Assembly: GCA_012295275.1 (NCBI GenBank)
Contig: CM022676.1
Span: 9,321,086 to 9,351,085 of the forward strand
Direction: 5' to 3'
Length of the DNA stretch: 30,000 bases
From: Chrysomallon squamiferum
Taxonomy: Eukaryota; Mollusca; Gastropoda; Neomphalida; Peltospiridae
In this document: positions 11,229 to 20,633 of the stretch, in pieces
Position numbering within the stretch: the stretch's first letter is position 1
Layout of the letters: each line of letters opens with the position of its first letter
Notes under the pieces: model-generated
The model's input: only the letters and a program-made list of their open reading frames with translations
The model's database searches: none
What the model was told of the DNA's origin: nothing
Program-made: the position numbers and the translations under genes

Positions 11229-11504
11229 TTATAGCGACTTGCACTGGAGCACCACAGACATCTTCGCGGTACGTCAGACACACAGACACATTCATCGACT
11301 CGATTCCCGGTTCCACAATTTGGTGAACTTTCTGTCCTGTTAATTCCAAACACGGCACTACCACTCTCCACGCTGCTGTAGTTGACGTTGTTGTTTTCAC
11401 TGTTATTCTGAGGCAGTAGGCAGTGTCTGCTTGTAAATTCACTTGTAGTTCTTTAGTACCTGAGTTGTATTTTGGTCGAGTGGATATCACTGGTATACTT
11501 AAAT
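11229..11504 (-). CDS. Exon: extracellular domain after FN3, unrecognised
   Basis: This 276-nt exon begins LSIPVISTRPKYNSG and contains four cysteines: AYCLRI, VPCLEL, VSVCLTY and DVCGAPV. It has alternating hydrophobic strands and a W-V-V-V-P-C segment, which suggests a beta-sandwich. It could be a degenerate second FN3 domain, as in echinoid, or a lineage-specific membrane-proximal domain; I do not recognise it. A sequon NVS is present. Acceptor ACTTGCAG, donor A|GTGAGT, both phase 1, so the gene continues downstream. No hydrophobic segment long enough for a membrane span is present here. Confidence 0.85.
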
Positions 11505-11962
11505 CTGCAAGTGCAAAATGCACGAAAGACTGAGACATTGATTTTTAATTTAATTTTTTTTTCATATAAGCAAAAGGTCTAAAATGACTGAGTCGTATTT
11601 TTAATTTTTTTTAATTAATGTTATAATTTTTGATTTAGTTTAATTCAACATTAATTAGTTACATTCATGAGAAAAATTAAAAAATATTCTTCCAGGTGAT
11701 AAAACCAAAAAATCTAAATTAATTGTTAAAATAATACAAATTATCTTATTATGAAAATTTTAAATCATTCTCAAAAAAATGAGAGAGAGAGAAAAACAAC
11801 TTTGTCTTCATTATTCATATATTTATATAAATCACTGAAATCTTAACCTGAAAATAAAATATAATGTTTTATCTTCTAGAAAAAAACTGTAACAAACATC
11901 ATTTTAAATTTGATTAAAAACTATTAATTAATTAATTTTTTAAATTAAATTTCTTTACGAAC

Positions 11963-12058
11963 CCTCCGTTCTTGTAATGACTCCATCAGAAAAATTACTG
12001 TCTCCTTTTTGGTTTCTTGCAAAAACCATGAACACATAGCTAGTGTGAGGTGTCAGGT
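11963..12058 (-). CDS. Exon: fibronectin type III domain, second half
   Basis: This 96-nt exon encodes LTPHTSYVFMVFARN, then QKGDSNFSDGVITRTE. The L-P-T-Y-F-V-A-N-G-S series is the standard E to G strand pattern of FN3, so it completes the domain begun at 12969. Acceptor TTTGCAG. The donor is G|GTTCGT, a poor match; a GTAAAG five bases later would shift the frame and give an early stop in the next exon. Phase 1 is kept only with GTTCGT, unless an unseen exon intervenes. Confidence 0.85.
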
Positions 12059-12061
12059 CTG

Positions 12062-12260
12062 CAAATAAATAAATAAATACATAAAATGAAATAATAAATA
12101 AATAAATAAATGTAGAAACAAATAGATAAAAAATAAAATGAAATAATATAGAAATAAATAAATAAACAAAACAACAAAATAAACAAACAAAAAACAAAAA
12201 TAAATAAAGAAGAAACAAATAAATAAATTTAATAAATAATTATTGAAAAATTAGTAAATA
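12062..12260. repeat. (AAAT)n microsatellite
   Basis: AAAT/AAAC repeat directly upstream of the acceptor of the second FN3 exon; in the sense strand it forms part of the pyrimidine-rich tract. Confidence 0.95.
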
Positions 12261-12550
12261 AATAAGTAATTAAATATAAAGATATATAATCATACATAGA
12301 TAACATTAATTTTGTGATTGCAGTGCAAGGGAGACAACTACAAATTACCAATACAATAAGTACAAATTCAACAAGTATCTATCTTCAATAAAAATGTCAT
12401 ATTATATATTATTAATAAACTCAAGTGATTATTAGACAGAGAAATATATTATATATATGTATATATTTCCATATTAACAATACTTAGCAATATAACAGTA
12501 CTTAGAAATCTGTGTGTTCATACACTGGTGTAATTTATAAATTACGATCT

Positions 12551-12790
12551 AAGGGAGATAACCACAATTTCTACATCACAAACATTAAAAATAAATCATA
12601 TATTAACTTACTTATGACATTATAGCCTGTGATGATCACAAATTATCTTAAAGACTGAGTCTTTTTTTTTTTTTTTTTTTTTTTTTAATACTATCACCAA
12701 ATACATATCTATAACTATTTCACAAAACTAAAAATCACGTCAAAATTCTACAACATAAACATTAAAAAAATAAAAAATTAACTTACTCGT
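12551..12790 (-). repeat. Partial duplication of the FN3 exon donor boundary
   Basis: The boundary at 12740-12805 and the sequence at 12551-12622 align over about 65 bp. In the sense strand TACAATGTCACGA|GTAAGT is matched by TATAATGTCATAA|GTAAGT at 12624-12606, and both are followed by GTTAAT, an AT-rich stretch and TTAATGTTT-TG-TGTAGAA. The copy is about 175 bp inside the intron. Confidence 0.82.
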
Positions 12791-12969
12791 GACATTGTAT
12801 TTAGTCTGGGATGCAGGAAGAACAGAAATGTTTTTAATTTTTTCTCCAACGCTGTATCGAATGTGAAAAGTCTGAGGGTAACCACCATCGAAACCTTTGT
12901 CCCATGTCAGATAGACTGAGTCCCAGGTCTTTGCTGTGTATCGAAGGTTCATTGGTGCTTGCGGGACAG
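12787..12969 (-). CDS. Exon: fibronectin type III domain, first half
   Basis: This 183-nt exon encodes VPQAPMNLRYTAKTWDS, then VYLTWDKGFDGGYPQTF and HIRYSVGEK, ending QTKYNVT. The proline-rich start, the tryptophan and the GFDGG-Q-F-RY pattern are typical of FN3 domains that follow Ig domains in nephrin- and sidestep-type receptors. Sequons NIS and NVT are present. Acceptor CTCCAG, donor A|GTAAGT. The domain is completed by the exon at 11963-12058. A copy of the donor end of this exon lies in the next intron. Confidence 0.92.
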
Positions 12970-13261
12970 CTGGAGGAAAACACACAAATACACAAAAAAT
13001 AAATAAAAAATAAGCAAATTTAAATAATGTCATACAAGATATATTTATATATATATATATATCAAAAAAAGATTATATTTAAATAATGTAATGGTATAAT
13101 TGTATTTAAAATCTGAAAAAAAAAGCAAAGTTAAATAATATAATGTTTGTAGTGTATCTATCAGTTTAACTATCTATCTGTATTTCTCTCTCTCTCTTTC
13201 TATGAAAAAATGTGTATATGCATGTATGTGTGTGTGTGTATTTGTGGTGTGTGTGTGTATA

Positions 13262-13402
13262 CAGAGACAATAGAGATGATAGACAGATAGACAATATACA
13301 GAGAGACAGATATAGAGACAGACAGACAAACAGGCAGTCAGACAGTCAGATAAATATATACATACATACAGACAGACAGATAGATTGATAGATAGATATA
13401 GT
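13262..13402. repeat. GACA/GATA microsatellite
   Basis: Mixed AGAC and AGAT repeat in the intron between Ig7 and FN3. Confidence 0.93.
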
Positions 13403-13704
13403 TACATAGACAAAGAAATGAAAAAAAAAAAAAAAGAAAAGCGAGTAACCTTCTTGCTGTATGAGTAAAAATTCAGTTTTCTTTACTATTTTGCAAATTT
13501 TGGTGATTTTATGACTAGCTGAAGCTATCTGTGATTTTACGACTAAAGGTGTCTGTGATTTTTCGACTGTGAAGAAATGGGTTTATCACTGCCAATGACT
13601 GCATCAAACTCAAGCTTGAAAATGAGCCCATCAATATAAAACACACATCATCAACACATTACAACACATTACAACACATACACACACACACACAAAACAC
13701 TTAC

Positions 13705-14001
13705 ATTTGATGGTTAGACCTATGGGTTGGGAGACATTGCCGAGAAAGTTCGAAGCAAAACATCTGTACAGCCCCAGGTCAGCGTCCTTGACCCTGAGAA
13801 CCGTGAGGTCACTGCGGAACTTCACTGTGCCCAGCTGGGTCAGTTGGGTCAGGTAATGACCTTCACCTACGAGAAGTTCCTGTCCGTTTCGGTACCACTG
13901 GAATGTCGGGGTTGGGTACGCGAGCGCGATGCAGGGCAGAACAGCATCGTCGTTGATGTTCACGGCAACTTTGTCGTCGTGCGTAGACACTCTCGGTTTG
14001 A
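13705..14001 (-). CDS. Exon: Ig domain 7
   Basis: This 297-nt exon encodes a whole I-set domain. It starts KPRVSTHDDKVAVN, has DDAVLPCIALAYPTPTFQW with the first cysteine and tryptophan, and DADLGLYRCFASNFLG with the second cysteine, ending QPIGLTIK. A sequon NVS follows the last cysteine. Acceptor TTAATTTCAG, donor T|GTAAGT. The open frame runs on at both sides only because the flanking (CTGT)n and (GT)n repeats lack stops; the splice sites and domain limits define the real exon. Confidence 0.94.
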
Positions 14002-14034
14002 CTGAAATTAAATCCGAGAATGATGCAGAAACAC

Positions 14035-14209
14035 ACACAGACAGACAGACAGAAACAGACAGACATACATACATACATACAGGTAGACAGAGAGACAGAA
14101 ACAGAGAGAAAAACAGACAGAAAAACAGACAGAAACAGACAGACAGAAACACACAGATATACCAATGACAGATAAACATACAGACAGACACAAACAGACA
14201 TACATACAT

Positions 14210-14250
<41 letters not shown>

Positions 14251-14460
14251 AAAAAAATGCAAAGACTAACACAGACATAGAAAAGCAGGAAGAATACATA
14301 AAGACTGACAAACACACAAACACACAGACAAACAAATATACACACTGACAAACACATACACACAAACACACACATACACATACAAACATACAAACGTACA
14401 CAGAGAAACAAACAAACAATAGACAAACACACACACACATACACACAAACACACAGTCAC
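14035..14460. repeat. (ACAG)n and ACAC-rich microsatellite
   Basis: ACAG repeat with a pure run at 14213-14250 and AC-rich continuation. In the sense strand it is (CTGT)n just upstream of the Ig7 acceptor and has no stops, giving a misleading long open frame. Confidence 0.96.
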
Positions 14461-14569
14461 ATAAACACATTTAAATCTAACTAAACCCCCAACCCCCAAC
14501 AGAACTAATTTCTCACAGGCTAAAAATGTGCTTTTTCTTTCTATTCACCAAAGAACTGTTAATCTACCC

Positions 14570-14574
<5 letters not shown>

Positions 14575-14661
<87 letters not shown>
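14575..14661. repeat. (CT)n microsatellite, 87 bp
   Basis: Pure CT tract in the intron between Ig6 and Ig7. Confidence 0.97.
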
Positions 14662-14662
<1 letters not shown>

Positions 14663-14845
14663 ATAACAGAACTACAAATCCATAACAATACTATAAAAAT
14701 ATAACTAACTAAATATCAACGAAAACAATTTACATAATAATTATTTCACTGCCAATAACAGAAGAAAAAAAAAAAAACGTTAACTTTTTTGGGGCTAAAG
14801 ATTTCTGGCGAAGGGAGACAACTGCTGTTAAAGAGCTAGACTCAC

Positions 14846-14977
14846 ACTGTAAAAATAGCTGAGTCCTTGGTTTCAGTTTCTGAGGGTGGGCAGTGGAGGA
14901 AACTGCGCAGGTGTAGTTACCTATGTCCTCCACCCTCAGTCTGGTGGGTCCATTTTTAGTTTGTTCTCTGCTCGGTC
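14846..14977 (-). CDS. Exon: Ig domain 6, second part
   Basis: This 132-nt exon encodes PSREQTKNGPTRLRVE, then the characteristic DIGNYTCAVSSTAHP with the second cysteine and a sequon, and ends RTQLFLQ. Acceptor TTCTAG, donor T|GTGAGT, both phase 1. It completes the sixth Ig domain after an intron of 909 bp made of degenerate AT-rich repeats. Confidence 0.9.
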
Positions 14978-14984
14978 CTAGAAC

Positions 14985-15620
14985 GAAAAAACAAAAAATA
15001 TATAGATATAAAAATATTATTTAATGATAAAAATAAAAAATATTTAATGAAGAAAATGTAAAAAATATTATTTAATGATAATTAATATAGTATTTTTTAA
15101 TGAAGAAAATGTATAAAAAAATACCATTTAATGATAATTAATATAGTATAATATAAAAAAAAATATAATGAAGAAAATGAATAAAAAATATTTTATTAAA
15201 ATTTTTAATAAGAAAAATGTATTTTTATTTAAGGATAATTAATATGGTAAATGAAGAAAATGTATAAAAAAATATTTATTTAATGATTTTTAATATAGTA
15301 TTTTTTATTGAAAAAATGTATAAAATATTTAATTAATATACTGTTTTATGAAGAAAATGTATATAGACATTATTTTAATGAAAATTAAGATACTGTTTTG
15401 AAAAATGTCAAAAATAGTGTTTAATTAAGATTAAAATGTTGAAATATTGATTTAAAATGTTGTTTAATGAAGATTAAAGGATAAAATTTATTAAAGATTA
15501 AAATACAGTTTAATGAAAATAAAAATTCTAATTTTATAGTTATTAAAATATTGTTTATTACAGATTAAAAAATTGCTTAATCAACACTAAAATGTAATTT
15601 AATGAAAACTACTGTTCATC
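14985..15620. repeat. Degenerate AT-rich repeats of about 60-70 bp in the Ig6 intron
   Basis: Roughly eight or nine units share AATGAAGAAAATGTA, AAAATATT, TTTAATGATAATT and AATATAGTAT. The units are diverged, so boundaries are approximate. They fill most of the 909-bp intron between the two Ig6 exons. Confidence 0.7.
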
Positions 15621-15886
15621 TTAAATTAATTAAGTCTGCAGGTGAGAACACAGGTAGAAACGACACAGAGTTCAATACAAACAGTTTTATTTATTAAACT
15701 AGTTGTAAAGAATATTGCTTCACTTCATGTTCATATTAAAAATAACAAATTAAAGAATTTTTTGCATGATACTGCAGAACATTTACAACAAAATATTTAA
15801 ATTTTTTAGCCAAGAAATAAAAAGATATACCTGGCCAGAAATTCTGATCTTTTTACCTGGATTTATAATTTAAAAATGTTACTTAC

Positions 15887-16123
15887 CTTTAAAAATAAGA
15901 ACACTTTTTGTCTCAGATACAAAGTTATCAACAACTTTTTCCAACTTTTCCACAGTGTAGAAGTCTGGATACACGGTTGTCAAGGGAACGGTGTCACCAT
16001 CCTTGTACCACTGAACTGAGGGAGTTGGGCGACCTCTGACCACACAGGTCAAGGTCAGGATGTTGGTGTTTTCCAAGGACTGAGTGACCTCTGATGGAGG
16101 GTTTTCTATCATGCTCGGAGGTT
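15887..16123 (-). CDS. Exon: Ig domain 6, first part
   Basis: This 237-nt exon begins PPSMIENPPSEVTQ, with ILTLTCVVRGRPTPSVQW carrying the first cysteine and the tryptophan, and continues through a long charged stretch (VEKLEKVVDNFVSETK) to SVLIFKG. Acceptor CTCCACAG, donor G|GTAAGT. The region between tryptophan and the second cysteine is longer than in most I-set domains, so the middle strands may carry an insertion. The domain is finished by the exon at 14846-14977. Confidence 0.9.
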
Positions 16124-16173
16124 CTGTGGAGATGGACAGAATAAAGTAAATGATTGAATGAATGAATGGAGAA

Positions 16174-16235
<62 letters not shown>

Positions 16236-16242
16236 AAAGAGA

Positions 16243-16278
16243 AAGAGATGGAAATGAAATGAAATTGAGACAGAACCT

Positions 16279-16318
<40 letters not shown>

Positions 16319-16477
16319 GAGAGAGAGAGAGACTAAATTTAAAAAAAAGGTGATTATCATAGTTTTTAAGACAAGCTACTTTTATTAAGTGTGATGGTCA
16401 CTTTGAGAGAGAGAGAGAAAAATAAAAAGAAAGAAATGAAACTGAAACATAACCTGAAAGAGAAACTGAGAAAGAAC

Positions 16478-16537
<60 letters not shown>

Positions 16538-16612
16538 ATTTACAAAAAACATATTAACACAGTTTTTAAGACAAGCTATTTTTTTACTAAGTGTGACAGT
16601 CACTTCAACTCA
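16243..16612 (-). repeat. Intron duplication of about 210 bp, with GA tracts
   Basis: Two diverged copies lie head to tail: 16243-16407 and 16418-16612. Both contain an AACCTGAGAGAG segment, a (GA)n tract, AGTTTTTAAGACAAGCTA, and AAGTGTGA-GGTCACTT or AAGTGTGACAGTCACTT. The copy nearest the exon begins a few bases after the donor of the Ig5 exon. Confidence 0.85.
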
Positions 16613-16613
16613 C

Positions 16614-16784
16614 TGTTGACGGTCAGTGTAATACTGCTTTGTCCACCTCGGCCAACCAAGTTGACTGGAGTGCAGACGTACTTTCCATTGTCCGAAAGCT
16701 TGGCGTTGGGAATGGTCAACATTCCACTGACCTCCGGCAGGACCACACCATCCTTTGTCCACTCAAAGTCTGCTGGTGGGTAGC
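16614..16784 (-). CDS. Exon: Ig domain 5, second half
   Basis: This 171-nt exon begins YPPADFEWTKDGVVLP, supplies the core tryptophan, then SDNGKYVCTPVNLVG with the second cysteine, and ends SSITLTVN. Acceptor CTTCACAAG, donor A|GTGAGT. With the preceding 87-nt exon it makes a normal-length I-set domain. The intron that follows begins a tandem duplication only a few bases past the donor. Confidence 0.92.
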
Positions 16785-16853
16785 CTTGTGAAGAAAAGAA
16801 AAAAAAATTAAAAAATATAATTTAATGAAAATGAAAACATAATTTTATAAAGA

Positions 16854-16963
<110 letters not shown>

Positions 16964-17284
16964 GTATGGTGAAAAAATATAGATAGATATAGGTAGATAG
17001 GTGTGTGTGTTTTCTAAATATTTTATAAATCTGATTTTGAAAATAATGAATTTGGAACTGGAACGTTAATATAATTTGAGAGAAAGACAGACTTACTGAA
17101 AGAGAACGAGAGAAAGAAGAAAAAGAGTAACAGACAGACAGACATGTACAGATGCACAGCTAGAAAGAGAGATAGATAGAAAGTTAGGTAGATAGGTGTA
17201 TAGATAGACAGACAAAAAGAAAAGCAGAAAGACAGATATATATAGAAAGGCAAATAATAACAGAGATAGAGTCAGATAGCAACA

Positions 17285-17734
<450 letters not shown>

Positions 17735-17770
17735 CAGAGTGACAAAACAGGTGAAGAAAACTTTACTTAC

Positions 17771-17857
17771 CTATTGGATTAGCCTCGCATCTGAGGACAA
17801 TTCTGTCACCTATGTTGTACTCAACGACAGGTCTGATAAACGCATTACCTGGATGAT
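17771..17857 (-). CDS. Exon: Ig domain 5, first half
   Basis: This 87-nt exon encodes HPGNAFIRPVVEYNIGD and then RIVLRCEANPIG, giving the A to C strands of an Ig domain with its first cysteine. Acceptor TTTTTTCAG, donor G|GTAAGT, phase 1 at both sides. The domain is completed by the exon at 16614-16784; the split lies between the first cysteine and the tryptophan, at a glycine codon. Confidence 0.9.
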
Positions 17858-17955
17858 CTGAAAAAATAAATTAAATAATTTATTTTCACTTAATTTTCAA
17901 AATTATACACAGTTATTAAACATAATAATAAAAAAAAACAAAAAAAAAAAAAAAA

Positions 17956-17957
<2 letters not shown>

Positions 17958-18010
<53 letters not shown>

Positions 18011-18026
18011 GTAATAATAATAATAA

Positions 18027-18074
<48 letters not shown>

Positions 18075-18096
18075 TAAAAATAATAATAAAAATAAA
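17958..18096. repeat. (AAT)n microsatellite
   Basis: AAT repeat preceded by a poly-A run, in the intron between Ig4 and Ig5. Confidence 0.97.
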
Positions 18097-18321
18097 ATGA
18101 ATAAATGCAATAAAATAAAATAAATGAAATTGTAGTAGTAATAGTTGAAATACTAAACTATTAGAACACTAATAGTAATTGCCAATAGTAAACAGTGGAA
18201 TAGTCATAATAGTGGTAAACTAATAGAAGTAATTGTCTAAAACTTAGTTGTAGTAATTTGTAGTAAAATTACTAGCACCAGTATTTGTAATAACTGTAGC
18301 AATTCTATAAGTTTTAGTAAA

Positions 18322-18821
18322 AAACACACTCTACAAGCGTTTGTTTGTGTAAAAACTTAGATTCTACAAGCATTTGTGTAAAAACTTACACTCTACCATC
18401 GTTTTTGTGTAAAAAAAAACTTACATTCTACAAGCGTTTTTGTGTAAAAAAAACTTACATTCTACAAGCGTTTTTGTGTTAAAAAAACTTACATTCTACA
18501 AGCGATTTTCTGTAAAAAACTTACATTCTACAAGCGTTTTTGTGTAAAAAACCTTCCATTCTACAAGTGTTTGTGTAAAAAACTTACACTCTACAAGCAT
18601 TTGTGTAAAAAACTTACATTCTACAAGCGTTTTTGTGTAAAAAACTTACATTCTACAAACATTTGTGTAAAAAAAACCTACACTCTACAAGCGTTTTTGC
18701 GTAAAAACTTAGATTCTTCAAGCATTTGTGTAAAAACTTCCACTCTACAAGCATTTGTGTAAAAATCTTACACTCTACAAGCGTTTGTTTGTGTAAAAAA
18801 ACTTACATTCTACAAGTATTT
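18322..18821 (-). repeat. Tandem array of the Ig4 exon end and its 5' splice site
   Basis: About 16 tandem units of 29-35 bp, the last being the real exon-intron boundary. In the sense strand a unit has the form ACACAAATGCTTGTAGAAT followed by GTAAGTTTTTT. Six intronic units keep the exact 12-mer GTAGAATGTAAG found at the real donor, and nine keep GTAAG. The last 20 or so coding bases of the exon are part of the first unit. See the findings for consequences. Confidence 0.92.
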
Positions 18822-19087
18822 GTGTGAAGCTCTGTCTCAACACGTTGTGCAGTGTCTGCCCGAGACCTCGATGTGGCTCCACGCCTTGCACGAGTAGTTC
18901 CCCGCGTCCGTCCGTCCGATTTTGTCGAAGGTCAACGTCCTGCCCTGTCTGACGAACGTCCGGTTGCCGTCCACCCTCTCCCAGACGACTTTGTAAGGTT
19001 CGGGGTTGGCGTCGATGTTGCAGGTGATTCGGACGCGTTCCAGTTCTCGCGTCGTCGTTTTGGCGGGGACCGAGATGATGGGGGAAT
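18807..19087 (-). CDS. Exon: Ig domain 4 (frameshifted)
   Basis: The exon encodes an I-set domain: SPIISVPAKTTTREL, then VRITCNIDANPEP, VVWERVDGNRTF, and DAGNYSCKAWSHIE. Just after this the frame runs into a stop (TGT TGA, about 18840). The neighbouring frame instead reads GQTLHNVLRQSFTQILVE up to a good donor, T|GTAAGT. The exon is 281 nt, one short of a multiple of three, and one extra G in the GGG at about 18857 would join both parts. The last 20 or so coding bases belong to the tandem array that fills the following intron, so this exon end is itself a repeat unit. The exon is GC-rich. Sequons NRT and NYS are present. Acceptor is CTTCAG. Confidence 0.82.
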
Positions 19088-19142
19088 CTGAAGGGGTGGG
19101 GGGAGGGACAAAATAAAAAATATAAATCAGTTTTGTAGCCTC

Positions 19143-19640
19143 GACAAAGTCTATTTACAAACAACATTTTTTTTTTTTTTTTTTTTTACAATAATTTTAT
19201 TATTGCCTAATAAAGTCTACTAACAATTGATGTTTTTTTTTGTTATAGCCTTATTTAAGTCTATTATTTCTGAAATAAAAATAAAATTTACATAAACTAT
19301 TTTTTATTTTATCCCTGTTAAAGATTAATTGCTATTAAAATAAATAAATAAATAAATAAATAAAAACTAAATAAATAAATAAACAAAAACAAATAAAAGG
19401 TCAGTTTCATCATGGTCTTAATAATGTCTACTTACAAACTACACTTTCAAAAGTTCAATTTATCCTTTAGCCCTAATAATTTCACTTTCATTATTATTTT
19501 ATTATAATCTTAACAAAGTCTGCTAAGAATTTAAAATATTTAAAAAAAAAAAAAAAAAAAAAATAATAATAATAATAAAAAATGTTTTTAATTTTTTAAT
19601 TTTAATTTAGCCCGGACAAAGTCTACTTACAAACAACCTT
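19143..19640 (-). repeat. Degenerate repeats of the Ig3 donor region filling its intron
   Basis: In the sense strand the real donor reads GTTGTTTGTAAGTAGACTTT. Related copies occur near 19150 (TTTGTAAATAGACTTTGTC), 19213 (TTAGTAGACTTTATT), 19261 (AATAGACTTAAAT), 19431 (TTTGTAAGTAGACATTATT) and 19520 (TTAGCAGACTTTGTT). Spacing varies from about 45 to 170 bp, with poly-A and AAAT tracts between. The copies cover most of the intron. Confidence 0.78.
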
Positions 19641-19888
19641 GACGACAATGTCCCCTCTTTTCACACCTCCAATTCCATTCGAGGCTTCGCAGGTGTAAAC
19701 ACCTGAATCTGACTTCCTCGCTGGTTGAAAATACCTGATTGGCTGCCCCCCAATTAGAGGCTTGCCATCTTTTTTCCACGTTACTATGGTAACAGGTGGA
19801 TTCGCATCCACTTGACAAGTGATGCTTGTATCCGTATCCAGTAACACAACGAGGGGGTTGTAGTCTTTGAATGTGATTAATGGCGAAT
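19631..19888 (-). CDS. Exon: Ig domain 3
   Basis: A 258-nt exon encodes one whole I-set domain. It starts with Y(S)PLITFKDYNPLVV, has SITCQVDANPPVTIVTW around the first cysteine and tryptophan, and SDSGVYTCEASNGIGG around the second cysteine. The Y at the start is split across the intron (T plus AT). The acceptor is TTATTTCAG and the donor T|GTAAGTAG. The strong donor is copied repeatedly in the following intron. A near-palindromic X-box-like 14-mer (19780-19793) lies inside the coding sequence. Confidence 0.92.
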
Positions 19889-20024
19889 CTGAAATAATAA
19901 TGATAATGATGATGATTGTGATGATGTAATAACAATAATAACAACGATAATAGAATCAGTAGTAGTGACAATGCAATAACAGTGAAAACAGTGATTATAA
20001 ATATTTTAATAATAAATATAATTA

Positions 20025-20430
20025 TAATTATAACATAATAATATAATAATAATAATAAATAATAATAATAACAATAATGATAATAATAATAATGATAATA
20101 ATAATGAGATAATAATAATGATATTAATAATAATAATAACAGTAAAAATGATAATAATGATAATAATAATAACAGTAATATTAATAATAATGAGATAATA
20201 ATAATGATAATAATAATAATAATAACAGTAAAAATGATAATATGATAATAATAATAACAGTAAAAATGATAATAATAAATAATAATGATAAATGTTAATT
20301 ATAATGATAATAATAATAATAACAGTAATAATAATAATTACAATAATAATAATAACTATAAAAAGAATATAACAACAATAACAATAAATTTAATAACAAC
20401 AACAACCAAAAATAATGAACTATTATTATT
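20025..20430. repeat. AAT/AAC/GAT microsatellite
   Basis: About 400 bp of AAT with GAT and AAC variants, in the intron between Ig2 and Ig3. Confidence 0.95.
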
Positions 20431-20633
20431 TACTTTCAAACTATTTTATTTTAATTTTAAAAAAAAAAAAAATAAAAATAAACAAAAAACAAACAAAAAA
20501 ACCCAATAAACAAAAATCAAAAACATAAACAACAACAACAAAAAAAAAAATTAAAAAAAAAAAAAAAAAACCACAAAGTTACATTTTTTTTAATCACATG
20601 ACAGACACACACACACAACATGGACACACTTAC

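Noticed and set aside
13631-14470. Long minus-strand open frame of 279 codons
   Set aside because: Only 13705-14001 is an Ig exon; the rest is read-through of stop-free (CTGT)n and (GT)n repeats beyond good splice sites.
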